Shown: positions 1-8,747 of the stretch, piece by piece
How the letters are laid out: every line of letters starts with the position of its first letter
How positions within the stretch are numbered: position 1 is the stretch's first letter
Origin: an uncultured Prevotella sp.
GTDB lineage: Bacteria; Bacteroidota; Bacteroidia; Bacteroidales; Bacteroidaceae
DNA: 64,000 bases
Direction of reading: 5' to 3'
Assembly: GCF_946404925.1 (NCBI RefSeq)
Contig: NZ_CAMJFM010000005.1
Span: 44,885-108,884 of the forward strand
Made by a program: the position numbers and the translations under genes
Notes under the pieces: generated by a model
Told to the model about the DNA's origin: nothing
What the model saw: the letters and a program-made list of their open reading frames with translations, nothing else
The model's database searches: none

Positions 1-2975
1 TTGCTGATCTCAGATTTTATATAAGATGTAGTGGTTGTGTAATAACCACATCCGAAGAGTCCTACATATTCGTTTCCTGTAAGTCTGAGATTCTTGATGG
101 TGACACCATTACCATCGAAACGGCTTGTGAATTTGGTGTTATTGCTCGTTGACTTACCGATAGGCTCGAAGTCGGTGATGCCATCGAAGTCGAAGACATC
201 ATTCTCTTTCGCTACCTTAAACCATGTGTTTCTGGTCCAAGCCGTACCAACATTCACAGCCTTCGCCAGCGTCACCATATCCTGCACATTATATATTAGG
301 TATGGATTCTCCTTGCTGGCTGGTTGTGTCGGGTCGGCAAGCTTTAATGCCGTCTCGCAGGTGGCTTCTACGTTCGTGGGATAGTTCTGTACTTCGAATG
401 TCCACGACTTATCCAGCTCTTCCTTGCTGCGAACCAGGTTCTGTACATCGCCATTTGCATCCTTGTAGCTCACCGTCACTGAGGTCACCTCATAGCCAGG
501 ATCAGGTGTGCCGGCGATGGTGAAGGTCTTCGTATAGAGGTCGTAGTTCCATGTCAGGGTCTTGCCAGTATGTCCAGGATTAACTGTGGCGAACAGTCCT
601 CCTGTGGCAGACATGATGTATGCATTATCTGCCAGGTTAACACCAAACCCATATCCTGTAAGTTCTTTGGCCCCTTGCTTTGCAGTAATAGCCTGACCAT
701 TATAGTAGTTGCCTGTGCCACTACAAGTGTTGACTGAGCCAACAATCGCTCCAACGGCACCGGCAGTGGCAGTGATACTGATGGTCTCATCCTTGCCCAG
801 TGCCATTCCAACTGTGTTGTTGTTCATCTCAACTTTGCCGTTTCCGTAGCCAGCATGGCCCATCAAACCACCTACATCGGTATAACCACTGACGTTGGCA
901 TTGCTTGAACAGTCTGAAATGGTTCCTGAGAGCATATAACCGATCAGACCGCCCACTTCCGTAGCGGTGCCTGATGCCGCAACTGGTGCCCCATCGTTAT
1001 GGCAGTTGGAAATGGTGATGCCTTCGGCGTAGCCGGCAAGCGAACCTAAATAGTTGCCGCTGCTGGCGAATGAGGAACTCTTGTCAATACGGATGTTCTC
1101 TATCGTGTGCGTCCAGCCGCCACTTGCATAGCCGAACACACCTGTATAGGTAGTGCCCGAGAGGTTCAGATTCTTAATCGTCACACCGTTGCCGTCGAAA
1201 CTGCTGGTGAACTTGTTCGTGGATGTTCCGATGGGTTCGAATTCTGTAATTCCGTCGAAGTCGAAGATTTCGTTTGCCGTAGCTATTTTAATCCAAGTGT
1301 TCTTCGTCCAATCCTCACCGGCATTCACAGCCTTCGATAATATAACCATGTCATCCACATTGTTTATAATATATGGATTATCCTTGCTGGCCGCCTGCGT
1401 CGGATCGGCAGGACGGATAGAGTATTTCTGTTGACCGTTGTAAGTGGTAAAATTACCACCCAGCCATTTGAAACCGTCGTCTTTGTCTTCGACTAAGGTG
1501 CTGAGGTCGACACCATTGCCTGTCATCAACGTACCACTTGTGATAACGTTAAAGATGTTCTGGTTGATGATGGGATATACGCCTGAAGCAGGTGAGGTGT
1601 TTACGATTGTTACGGTTCCGCTGGCCATAGCCGTACAGCCCTTGAACATGTCGGTGGTGTTGTATGTGTCTGCCTGACCAATAAAGAAATTATCACCGAT
1701 GGTCAGGTCATTCAGACTGCTGCAGTCTGCGAACATCTCCTTCGTGGAGCTACATCTTCCTAAATTGAGGAAACGGGCATCAACGGTCGTCAGTTTCGTA
1801 AATCCGCTGAACCAGCCTTCACAACTTGTAATAGGAACGTTCTTAAACGACTCGTCAAAGGCCACCGTTGTCACACTGCCATTCGTGGCTGTACTCCAGG
1901 CGGCTGTCAGGTCCCAGACCTGTCCTGTCGTCGGCTTCTCGCCATTTATGAAGGTCAGTATGGTGCCGTCGCTACTCAGTGATACGTAGGGCTCATCGGT
2001 GGAGTTGAATTTCGTAAACGTACCGCTGCAGTAATAGACGTTGCCCATATTATCGCGCGTCACACTATAATCAAGCAGGTCTATAGGCTCCGTCATCAGT
2101 GTACCGCTTGTGAAGCAGCTGAAGATATACTGCTCGATAACTGGCGGCGTCGTACCCTTCACGATCAGCGTACCATTCGCCAAGCCATCACATCCCTTAA
2201 ACATGTCGGATGCATCGAAAAAATTCTCTGGAACATAGAAGTTGCTACCTATAGTCAAGCTCGTCAGGCTGCTACAACCAGCAAACATCTCTTGCGTTGA
2301 TGTGAAATTACGCATGTTCAGGTTATCTATTCCTGAGATGGATGTTAATTTGCTAAATCCATTGAACATGCGTGCGCCTCCCTGACTCATCTGCATCCTT
2401 CCAACATTATACATGCTTGGCTCAATAACCACTGATTCTACATTGTTTTGACAATCAGCTACAAATTGTGCAGTTTCATCATCCTGATGGTTACCCATTT
2501 GCTCTTGCTGGTAACTGGCATATGAAACCATACGAGCCTGCTGGCTTAGTTGTTGGAAATTCTCAGGTTCTACACCCTGGAGGGTAAGCGTCTTGAGATC
2601 TTTACTTAGAATAACAACCGGTTGCAGCATAATCTGTTCGCCAGAAACCTCCACATAGTTTAATGCGTAATCAAATGTAGGCATCACAAAGGTATATTGG
2701 TGTTCTTCACCTTCAACCTTTGATGTGCTAATAGGTTCGTATAGATTGTTAAGCTCTCCACTAACTTTGTACACTTTTAGCTTGAAATTACTAGCTCCCG
2801 TACTCTCTGTAATGGTTACAATATCTCCAGGTTTGGCATATTCTGGTGTCCAGCTGTAGAGATGAAACATTGATCCACCATCGACTTTGTAATAACCTTC
2901 TGGTATTTGAATTTGAGCCCACGTGACTGAAATAAACGTTGTCAAAACGGAAAATAGTAATAGTAGTCTTTTCAT
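1..2975 (-). CDS. BspA-like / GLUG-repeat surface protein, C-terminus outside window
   Basis: This frame is absent from the ORF track because its stop lies left of the window. It is open from the ATG at 2975 (MKRLLLLFSVLTTF) for about 991 codons. It begins with a signal peptide ending near TWA-Q. A beta-rich N-terminal region follows, then DUF285/BspA-type segments (MFAGCSSLTSLTIGSNF; DMFKGCDGLANG). After these come two long, clearly homologous GLUG-like units, each starting near ADPTQ-A-SK-NPY and containing FDGNGVTIKNL. BspA-type proteins are secreted or surface-anchored adhesins or binding proteins. A C-terminal sorting domain would be expected but is not in view. A -7 box lies 28 nt upstream. 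The family is clear; the ligand and exact function are unknown. Confidence 0.85.
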   Translation of the reverse strand, partial: MKRLLLLFSVLTTFISVTWAQIQIPEGYYKVDGGSMFHLYSWTPEYAKPGDIVTITESTGASNFKLKVYKVSGELNNLYEPISTSKVEGEEHQYTFVMPTFDYALNYVEVSGEQIMLQPVVILSKDLKTLTLQGVEPENFQQLSQQARMVSYASYQQEQMGNHQDDETAQFVADCQNNVESVVIEPSMYNVGRMQMSQGGARMFNGFSKLTSISGIDNLNMRNFTSTQEMFAGCSSLTSLTIGSNFYVPENFFDASDMFKGCDGLANGTLIVKGTTPPVIEQYIFSCFTSGTLMTEPIDLLDYSVTRDNMGNVYYCSGTFTKFNSTDEPYVSLSSDGTILTFINGEKPTTGQVWDLTAAWSTATNGSVTTVAFDESFKNVPITSCEGWFSGFTKLTTVDARFLNLGRCSSTKEMFADCSSLNDLTIGDNFFIGQADTYNTTDMFKGCTAMASGTVTIVNTSPASGVYPIINQNIFNVITSGTLMTGNGVDLSTLVEDKDDGFKWLGGNFTTYNGQQKYSIRPADPTQAASKDNPYIINNVDDMVILSKAVNAGEDWTKNTWIKIATANEIFDFDGITEFEPIGTSTNKFTSSFDGNGVTIKNLNLSGTTYTGVFGYASGGWTHTIENIRIDKSSSFASSGNYLGSLAGYAEGITISNCHNDGAPVAASGTATEVGGLIGYMLSGTISDCSSNANVSGYTDVGGLMGHAGYGNGKVEMNNNTVGMALGKDETISITATAGAVGAIVGSVNTCSGTGNYYNGQAITAKQGAKELTGYGFGVNLADNAYIMSATGGLFATVNPGHTGKTLTWNYDLYTKTFTIAGTPDPGYEVTSVTVSYKDANGDVQNLVRSKEELDKSWTFEVQNYPTNVEATCETALKLADPTQPASKENPYLIYNVQDMVTLAKAVNVGTAWTRNTWFKVAKENDVFDFDGITDFEPIGKSTSNNTKFTSRFDGNGVTIKNLRLTGNEYVGLFGCGYYTTTTSYIKSEIS

Positions 2976-3003
2976 AAAGTTATATTATAGTTTGATTTTT
3001 GGG

Positions 3004-3011
3004 CAAATATA
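3004..3011 (-). promoter_or_regulatory. Bacteroidetes -7 box for the BspA-like gene
   Basis: On the minus strand this reads TATATTTG, matching TAnnTTTG, 28 nt before the ATG at 2975. It lies just downstream of the topB terminator hairpin. Confidence 0.55.
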
Positions 3012-3014
3012 AAG

Positions 3015-3064
3015 AAAAAATGCGAGATGTTTACTATTATATAGTAAAAACACCTCGCATTTTA
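3015..3064 (-). terminator. Long hairpin terminator after topB
   Basis: A 10-bp stem (AAAATGCGAG / CTCGCATTTT) is extended by TGTTT/AAACA and ACTAT/ATAGT pairing. On the minus strand it ends in a T-run. It separates topB from the surface protein gene. Confidence 0.75.
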
Positions 3065-3097
3065 TGTTTTATTATGAAATAGCCTTGAAATATATCT

Positions 3098-5035
3098 CTA
3101 CTTCTTTGTGGATTTTACTTTTTTCAGCTCGGCATCGGTTAGGACGGTGACGCGGCGATTGCTTGGGTCGGCTATCACCTCATTCACTATCTCAGTTACC
3201 TGCTGCTTCAGCTCGTCGATAAACTGCTGTGGGTCGTATTTTTGGTGCTCTATGTCGCGGAGCTTTTTCTCCCAGATACCTGTGAGCTCACAACTCTTCA
3301 ACAGCTCCTCGCGTATCAGGTCAATCAGTTCGATACCTGTAGGAGTAGCTATCAGTCGCTTGCGTTCGCGCTTGATGTAGTGGCGCTTAAACAGCGTCTC
3401 GATGATGCCAGCACGACTTGATGGGCGACCTATGCCGTTCTCCTTCATAGCCGCACGTAGCGTCTCATCCTCAACAAACTTACCTGCTGTTTCCATCGCA
3501 CGAAGCAGCGAGGCCTCATTATAATAAGGTGGGGGAGTAGTCCACTTCTCAGTCAGCGTTGGCTTGTGCTCACCACTTTCGCCCTTCACGAAAGTTGGTA
3601 GCGTGCGCTCCTCGTCTTTCTCAGAGGTGAGAGGTGAGGGGTTAGAGGTGAGAGATATGTCTTCTTCTTCCTCTTTCTGCTTATCTTTGCCCTGAACCAC
3701 GCGCCAACCCGGATCAAGTATTTCCTTACCAGTAACCTTAAATTCTACGACTTCATCTGCAGCAGAGTTTTCTCTAGCTTCTAGCTTCTCACCTCTCACC
3801 TCTCCTAAAACAGTTGTTGTCGAAAACTTACAATCGGGCAGGAACACGGCGATAAAACGACGGGCCACCAAGTCGAACACCTTCTGCTCGGCATCGTTCA
3901 GGTTCTGTGGTATCACACCCGTAGGGATGATGGCGTGGTGATCGGTCACCTTCGATGTATCGAACACGCGTTTGCTCTTCTTCAGTGCCTTGCCGCCTAT
4001 GGGCTTGATGAGTTCAGCATAAGGTGCCACACCAGCAAACTTGGTCTGATATAGTCCGTTCAGCGTCTGCGGACATTTGGGGTAGATGTCATCACTCAGA
4101 TACTGCGTGTCAACACGAGGGTAGGTGGTGTACTTCTTCTCGTAGAGACTCTGAATCAGGTTCAGCGTCATCTCGGCCGAGTAGCCGTATTTGCGGTTGC
4201 AGTCTACCTGCAGCGATGTCAGGTCGTACAGCTGTGGTGGCTGCTCCTTACCCTCTTTCTTCTCCACCTTGGTCACCGTGAATGGCTTGCCCTCGATGGT
4301 CTCGAACGCCTTTTCGCCTTCCTCTTTCGAGGTAAACTTACCCTTGGTGGCGGTAAAGGTGGTGTCGCGATATACCGTGGCCAGCACCCAGTAGGGCTCT
4401 GGCTTAAAGTTCTCAATTTCCTTCTGGCGATTCACAATGAGCGCCAGGGTTGGCGTCTGTACACGTCCTATTGATAACACTTGGCGGTTCTGTCCGTATT
4501 TCAGCGTGTAGAGTCGTGTGGCGTTCATGCCTAACAGCCAGTCGCCAATAGCGCGACTCAATCCCGCCAGATACAGCGGCTGGTAATCCTGCTGATCCTT
4601 GAGTTGGGCAAATCCTTCGCGAATGGCCTCGTCTGTCATCGACGATATCCACAATCGCTTCACCGGACAAGTGGCCTGAGCCTTCTGCATCACCCATCGC
4701 TGTATCAGTTCTCCCTCTTGTCCCGCGTCACCGCAGTTCACGATGCTATCGGCCTTTTGCATCAGGCCCTCAATAATCTTAAACTGCTTCTCAATGCCCT
4801 TATCGTTAATCAGTTTGATGCCAAATCGTGGTGGAATCATAGGCAACTGGGTTAGCGCCCATGGTTTCCATGCTTGAGTATAATCGCCGGGCTCCTTCAG
4901 CGTACACAGATGTCCGAAGGTCCACGTCACTTGGTATCCGTTGCCCTCCATATATCCATCGTGCGAGCTGTTAGCCCCTAAGATTCTTGCTATATCCCGA
5001 GCCACACTCGGTTTCTCTGCTATACAGACTATCAT
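3098..5035 (-). CDS. topB: DNA topoisomerase III (type IA)
   Basis: The 645-aa type IA topoisomerase relaxes and decatenates DNA by cutting one strand. The Toprim domain is at the N-terminus (MIVCIAEKPSVARDIA), with the acidic motif DAGQEGE at residues 103-109. The catalytic tyrosine is Tyr305 in TTYPRVDTQYL. The late conserved block MKENGIGRPSSRA is present. Length is normal for the family. Two stretches (about residues 411-421 and 460-472) are encoded by 7-nt tandem repeats (AGAGGTG/AGCTTCT types) that also occur between genes elsewhere in the window. They look like in-frame insertions in a linker. The gene has its own promoter (TACTTTTG) 20 nt upstream and a strong terminator. Identification is secure. 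Confidence 0.96.
   Translation of the reverse strand: MIVCIAEKPSVARDIARILGANSSHDGYMEGNGYQVTWTFGHLCTLKEPGDYTQAWKPWALTQLPMIPPRFGIKLINDKGIEKQFKIIEGLMQKADSIVNCGDAGQEGELIQRWVMQKAQATCPVKRLWISSMTDEAIREGFAQLKDQQDYQPLYLAGLSRAIGDWLLGMNATRLYTLKYGQNRQVLSIGRVQTPTLALIVNRQKEIENFKPEPYWVLATVYRDTTFTATKGKFTSKEEGEKAFETIEGKPFTVTKVEKKEGKEQPPQLYDLTSLQVDCNRKYGYSAEMTLNLIQSLYEKKYTTYPRVDTQYLSDDIYPKCPQTLNGLYQTKFAGVAPYAELIKPIGGKALKKSKRVFDTSKVTDHHAIIPTGVIPQNLNDAEQKVFDLVARRFIAVFLPDCKFSTTTVLGEVRGEKLEARENSAADEVVEFKVTGKEILDPGWRVVQGKDKQKEEEEDISLTSNPSPLTSEKDEERTLPTFVKGESGEHKPTLTEKWTTPPPYYNEASLLRAMETAGKFVEDETLRAAMKENGIGRPSSRAGIIETLFKRHYIKRERKRLIATPTGIELIDLIREELLKSCELTGIWEKKLRDIEHQKYDPQQFIDELKQQVTEIVNEVIADPSNRRVTVLTDAELKKVKSTKK
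3623..3657. repeat. Heptamer tandem array inside topB (AGAGGTG type)
   Basis: Five consecutive 7-mers: AGAGGTG, AGAGGTG, AGGGGTT, AGAGGTG, AGAGATA. They encode the topB segment ISLTSNPSPLTSE. The same AGAGGTG unit is repeated between genes at about 38984. Confidence 0.85.
3776..3803. repeat. Heptamer tandem array inside topB (AGCTTCT + CACCTCT)
   Basis: Two AGCTTCT units followed by two CACCTCT units (the reverse complement of AGAGGTG). This is the same compound array as at 38984-39018 but inverted. It encodes about residues 411-421 of TopB. Confidence 0.85.
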
Positions 5036-5055
5036 TTTCTTTTTTATTTTGGATG

Positions 5056-5063
5056 CAAAAGTA
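5056..5063 (-). promoter_or_regulatory. -7 box for topB
   Basis: The minus strand reads TACTTTTG (TAnnTTTG), about 20 nt before the topB ATG at 5035. Confidence 0.6.
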
Positions 5064-5127
5064 CTAAATTCCCACCAATTATTAAACTTTTCGGCGCTTT
5101 TTTCGTCATAAATTGTAGAATAAACCC

Positions 5128-5135
5128 TATTTTTG
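5128..5135 (+). promoter_or_regulatory. Possible -7 box touching the GH8 start
   Basis: TATTTTTG ends only 4 nt before the ATG at 5140. If it is used, the GH8 message would be leaderless. The upstream -33 TTG is not well placed, so support is moderate. Confidence 0.4.
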
Positions 5136-5139
5136 TATA

Positions 5140-6456
5140 ATGAAGAAACTATTTATTGTCACTATTCTCATGGCCATGTCGATGTCGATGCGTGCCGAGA
5201 GTCGTAATGTTTTTGTAGAGTTGGGCTATCATCACGCCCAGGTCGAAGCTAAGTTGCATCAGGTTTTCAACGAGGTGTTCCGCGGCCCCAATAAGGTCTA
5301 CTTCGAGGTAGGCGATTCTATGGGCTACGTGAGCGATATCAAGAATCACGATGCCCGTACCGAGGGCATGTCGTATGGCATGATGATAGCCGTGCAGTTT
5401 GGCGAGAAGGATATCTTCGACCGCTTGTGGCGCTGGAGCAAGAAGTATATGCAGCACCAGAGTGGCAATCGCGAGGGCTACTTTGCGTGGAGTTGTAAGA
5501 CCGATGGCACCCATAATGCCGAGGGTGCAGCCAGCGATGGTGAGCTGTATTTTATCACCGCCCTTATCTTTGCCAGCAACCTCTGGGGTAATGATACTGG
5601 TATCAACTATAAGGCCGAGGCCCAGCACATTCTTAACTGCATCCAGCCCAAGGAGTACACCCCCGAGCCACGTCAGGGCGGTTTCCCCGGCTTCGGTCCC
5701 CAGCAGCAGGGCCCTCAGAAGATGTACCTCATCGACCCTACCACCAATCTGATTACCTTTACCCCTGATGGTTTCGGTCAGCGATATACCGACCCTTCTT
5801 ACCACATCCCAGCTTTCTACGAGGTTTGGGCTAAATGGGCCGATGATGGTCGTGCCGACTATTGGCTCAAGTGTGCCCAGGCTTCGCGCGAGTTCCTGCA
5901 CAAAGCCATCAACCCCAAGACAGGATTGAATGCCGATATGTGTCAGTATGATGGTTCTGAGATGCAGATGCCCCGTTTCCCTGGTATGCCACAGCGCCCT
6001 CAGGGAGCCAAGCCACGCCGCAATGGTAGCAACAATTTCCGCTACGACTCATGGCGCGTGCCTATGAACATCACCCTCGACTACGAGTGGAGTGGGGCCG
6101 ATGCCCAATGGCAGAAGCAGTATGGCGAAACCATCCAGAACTTCTTCTACGCCAAGGGTGTAGATAAGTTTGTCGATCAGTATCGCCCCGATGGCTCATT
6201 GCCCGAGGAGGATGAGATTCTGCCCGCAGGTGGTTTCCGCAAGTTGCGCCACAGCATCGGCTTGGTAAGTACCGTTGCCGCCGCCTCCGTTCTCTGCGAT
6301 CATGCCAAGAAGAAGGAGTTTGTTGATGCCTTCTGGAATGCCAAGCACGAGCCCTTCGACGATGGCTACTTTGATGCCTACTACGACGGTCTGCTGCGAC
6401 TCTTCGCATTCATGCACCTCAGCGGACATTACCGTGTAATCGAACCACAGAAATAA
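5140..6456 (+). CDS. Glycoside hydrolase family 8 (xylanase / reducing-end exo-oligoxylanase type)
   Basis: The 438-aa exported enzyme has a signal peptide (MKKLFIVTILMAMSMSMRA). The GH8 (alpha/alpha)6 fold is recognised from ARTEGMSYGMM, where Glu75 is the likely general acid, from AASDGELYF (Asp133), and from RYDSWRVPMNI (Asp303), the likely general base. GH8 members hydrolyse beta-1,4-xylan, xylo-oligosaccharides, cellulose or chitosan. The overall look fits the xylan/Rex group, but the substrate cannot be fixed from sequence alone. Two Pro/Gly/Gln-rich inserts (around residues 178-194 and 276-298) are unusual loops. The start may be leaderless. The next gene begins 98 nt downstream behind its own promoter, so the two are probably separate units. 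Confidence 0.85.
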   Translation: MKKLFIVTILMAMSMSMRAESRNVFVELGYHHAQVEAKLHQVFNEVFRGPNKVYFEVGDSMGYVSDIKNHDARTEGMSYGMMIAVQFGEKDIFDRLWRWSKKYMQHQSGNREGYFAWSCKTDGTHNAEGAASDGELYFITALIFASNLWGNDTGINYKAEAQHILNCIQPKEYTPEPRQGGFPGFGPQQQGPQKMYLIDPTTNLITFTPDGFGQRYTDPSYHIPAFYEVWAKWADDGRADYWLKCAQASREFLHKAINPKTGLNADMCQYDGSEMQMPRFPGMPQRPQGAKPRRNGSNNFRYDSWRVPMNITLDYEWSGADAQWQKQYGETIQNFFYAKGVDKFVDQYRPDGSLPEEDEILPAGGFRKLRHSIGLVSTVAAASVLCDHAKKKEFVDAFWNAKHEPFDDGYFDAYYDGLLRLFAFMHLSGHYRVIEPQK

Positions 6457-6473
6457 ATTCATTATTTTTAGGT

Positions 6474-6556
6474 ATTGCTTATATTCTAATTATATTATAC
6501 CTTTGCACCCGCAAAACTGCTCAGGATAATATTAATATAATTAGAATATAAGTAAT
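6474..6556. repeat. 24-bp inverted repeat bracketing the receptor promoter
   Basis: Left arm 6474-6497 and right arm 6533-6556 are reverse complements with one mismatch; the shared core is TTATATTCTAATTATATTA. The 35-nt centre carries the -7 box. The left arm carries the -33 TTG, and the right arm ends inside the start codon of the TonB receptor gene. Confidence 0.9.
6498..6505 (+). promoter_or_regulatory. -7 box for the XusA-like receptor gene
   Basis: TACCTTTG with a TTG 20 nt upstream (6475-6477). The predicted transcription start near 6510 lies inside the loop of the inverted repeat, so only the right arm would be in the mRNA. Confidence 0.75.
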
Positions 6557-8717
6557 GTATAGATTCAACGCAAAACACTCGCTGTGCGCTCTGGCTCTCG
6601 TTGCCTTCTGCAATCAGGCCCAGGCACAGCAGGATCTTCACGATTCAATCGATTTAAAAGAGGTAAAAGTTGTGGGCAAGTCAAAGGCTCGCCGTATGCA
6701 GGAGCAGGCCTACGCCATCTCAGTAGTCGATCTGGCCAAGCAGTATGTGTCAGCCACTCCGCTCAACAAGGTTCTCAACACCGTTACCTCAGTAAAGATA
6801 CGTGAGGAGGGCGGACTGGGATCCAACTACAGCCTGTCAATGAACGGTTTCTCAGGCAATCAGGTAAAGTTCTTCATCGATGGCATCCCCATGGATAACT
6901 TCGGCTCGTCGTTCAACCTTGCCAATATCTCAGCCAACATGGCTGATCGCATAGAGGTTTACAAGGGCGTGCTGCCAGTATATCTTGGTTCCGATGCCCT
7001 TGGCGGAGCAGTAAACATCGTTACCCGCCGCAATGCCAACTATCTTGATGCCACCTATTCAGTAGGCTCATATAACACCCATCGTGCCGCTTTCAATGGT
7101 GTCTATACCTCAAAGGGCGGTTTCACACTGCGTGCCAACGCCTTTGCCAACTATTCCGATAACGATTACAAGGTCTATGCACCTATCGTTGACCTTGCCA
7201 CCAATAAGCAGTTGGGCGAGGACTGGGTACGCCGTTTCAACGATGGCTACCGCTCTTTCGGCATCAAGCTCGAAACAGGTGTTGTAGCTAAGTCGTGGGC
7301 CGACTATCTGCTGCTTGGTGTCATTGCCTCGGCCGATAAGCGCAACGTGCAGACAGGTGCCACAATGGATGCCGTCTATGGTGGTGTTAAGAACAACAGC
7401 TGGTCGGTTATACCTACTATTAGGTATAAGAAGGACGACCTCCTGCTGTCTGGTCTCTCACTCTCGCTCTATGGCACTTACAGCATGGTGAACACCCACA
7501 ATGTCGATACCCTGGCACGTCGTTACAACTGGCTTGGTCAGAGTTTTCCCAGTACGTCGGCTGGCGAGGCCTACCTCACCGATGCTACCATCAGCGAGCG
7601 CCAGTGGCAGGTAAATGCCAACCTAAACTACGTCATCACCGATCATCACTCAGTTACGCTCAACAATGTGTTCTCGGCTCTCCGTCGCAAGAGCGATGAC
7701 AAGATGTATCCCGACTACGAGATGAACAATGTTCCCCAGCAGCTCACCAAGAATATCACTGGTCTGGGCTATCAGATTCGCTACAGCCGTTGGAACGCCA
7801 ACGTGTTCGGTAAGATGTACCGCCTGTATAGCTCAACCAATAAGCTTATGGACCAGTTTACTGATAATCAGCGCTGGGAGAAGCTTTCTGAGCGCAAGCA
7901 CAACTATGGCTATGGTGCTGCTGCCACCTATTATATCCTGCCTTCGCTGCAGGCCAAGGCATCGTTCGAGCATGCCTACCGTATGCCTGAGGCTGTAGAG
8001 ATGTTTGGCGACGGACTTATTCAGAAGAGCAACCCCGACCTTCGTCCTGAGAGCAGCGACAACCTCAACATCGGACTTCTGTTCGACCAGACCTTCAGCG
8101 CTCACCGCTTACAGGCTGAGGTAAATTACATCCACCGCGACACTAAGGACTTCATCCTGCGTGGTGTAAGCCTCTCAAGCAATCCAACTACAAGCTACGA
8201 AAATATCGGACGTGTAAAGACCCGTGGTGTTGAGGCTTCGCTGGGCTATTCATATCGCGATGCCCTCCACGTAAGCGGCAATCTTACCTATCAGAACATC
8301 AAGGACGACCAACAATACCAGACCACCGAGAATACCTTCGTTGGCGATGGCATCATCGAGAATATTACCTATGGTCAACGCCTGCCTAATATCCCTTACC
8401 TGTTTATGAATGGTCATGCCGACTATCAGTTCTTTAACTTCGGTGCTAAGGGCAATACCCTCTCTTTGAACTACGATCTGCAGTATGTTCACGATTATTA
8501 CCTCTCGTTCACAGGTCTGGGTGCCAAGGCCACTAAGAAGGTCATCCCTGAGCAGCTGTCGCACAATGTTTCTGTAGGCTACAGCCTTTGCGATGGTCGC
8601 TACAGCGTAGTGCTCGAGTGCACCGATATCACCAACGCCAAGCTCTACGACAACTATCGTCTGCAGAAGCCAGGTCGTTCGTTCTCGCTCAAGTTCCGTT
8701 ATTATCTCAGCAAGTAA
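6555..8717 (+). CDS. TonB-dependent outer-membrane receptor (XusA-like)
   Basis: The 720-aa protein has a signal peptide ending near AQA. A short N-terminal segment (LKEVKVVGKSKARRM) is followed by a plug domain with FFIDGIPMDNFGSSFNLANI and a YLGSDALGGAVNIVTRR motif. A 22-stranded barrel follows and ends in an aromatic residue region (SFSLKFRYYLSK). It lacks the carboxypeptidase-like extension of SusC proteins, so it resembles siderophore or heme receptors. The gene is followed 30 nt later by a DUF4374 lipoprotein gene. This receptor/lipoprotein pairing matches XusA-XusB of Bacteroides, which take up xenosiderophores. No PepSY-domain XusC partner is nearby. The receptor family is certain; the iron-siderophore role is inferred from the pairing. 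Confidence 0.88.
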   Translation: MYRFNAKHSLCALALVAFCNQAQAQQDLHDSIDLKEVKVVGKSKARRMQEQAYAISVVDLAKQYVSATPLNKVLNTVTSVKIREEGGLGSNYSLSMNGFSGNQVKFFIDGIPMDNFGSSFNLANISANMADRIEVYKGVLPVYLGSDALGGAVNIVTRRNANYLDATYSVGSYNTHRAAFNGVYTSKGGFTLRANAFANYSDNDYKVYAPIVDLATNKQLGEDWVRRFNDGYRSFGIKLETGVVAKSWADYLLLGVIASADKRNVQTGATMDAVYGGVKNNSWSVIPTIRYKKDDLLLSGLSLSLYGTYSMVNTHNVDTLARRYNWLGQSFPSTSAGEAYLTDATISERQWQVNANLNYVITDHHSVTLNNVFSALRRKSDDKMYPDYEMNNVPQQLTKNITGLGYQIRYSRWNANVFGKMYRLYSSTNKLMDQFTDNQRWEKLSERKHNYGYGAAATYYILPSLQAKASFEHAYRMPEAVEMFGDGLIQKSNPDLRPESSDNLNIGLLFDQTFSAHRLQAEVNYIHRDTKDFILRGVSLSSNPTTSYENIGRVKTRGVEASLGYSYRDALHVSGNLTYQNIKDDQQYQTTENTFVGDGIIENITYGQRLPNIPYLFMNGHADYQFFNFGAKGNTLSLNYDLQYVHDYYLSFTGLGAKATKKVIPEQLSHNVSVGYSLCDGRYSVVLECTDITNAKLYDNYRLQKPGRSFSLKFRYYLSK

Positions 8718-8747
8718 TCCATACGTTTTTAATACAATATATAAGAA

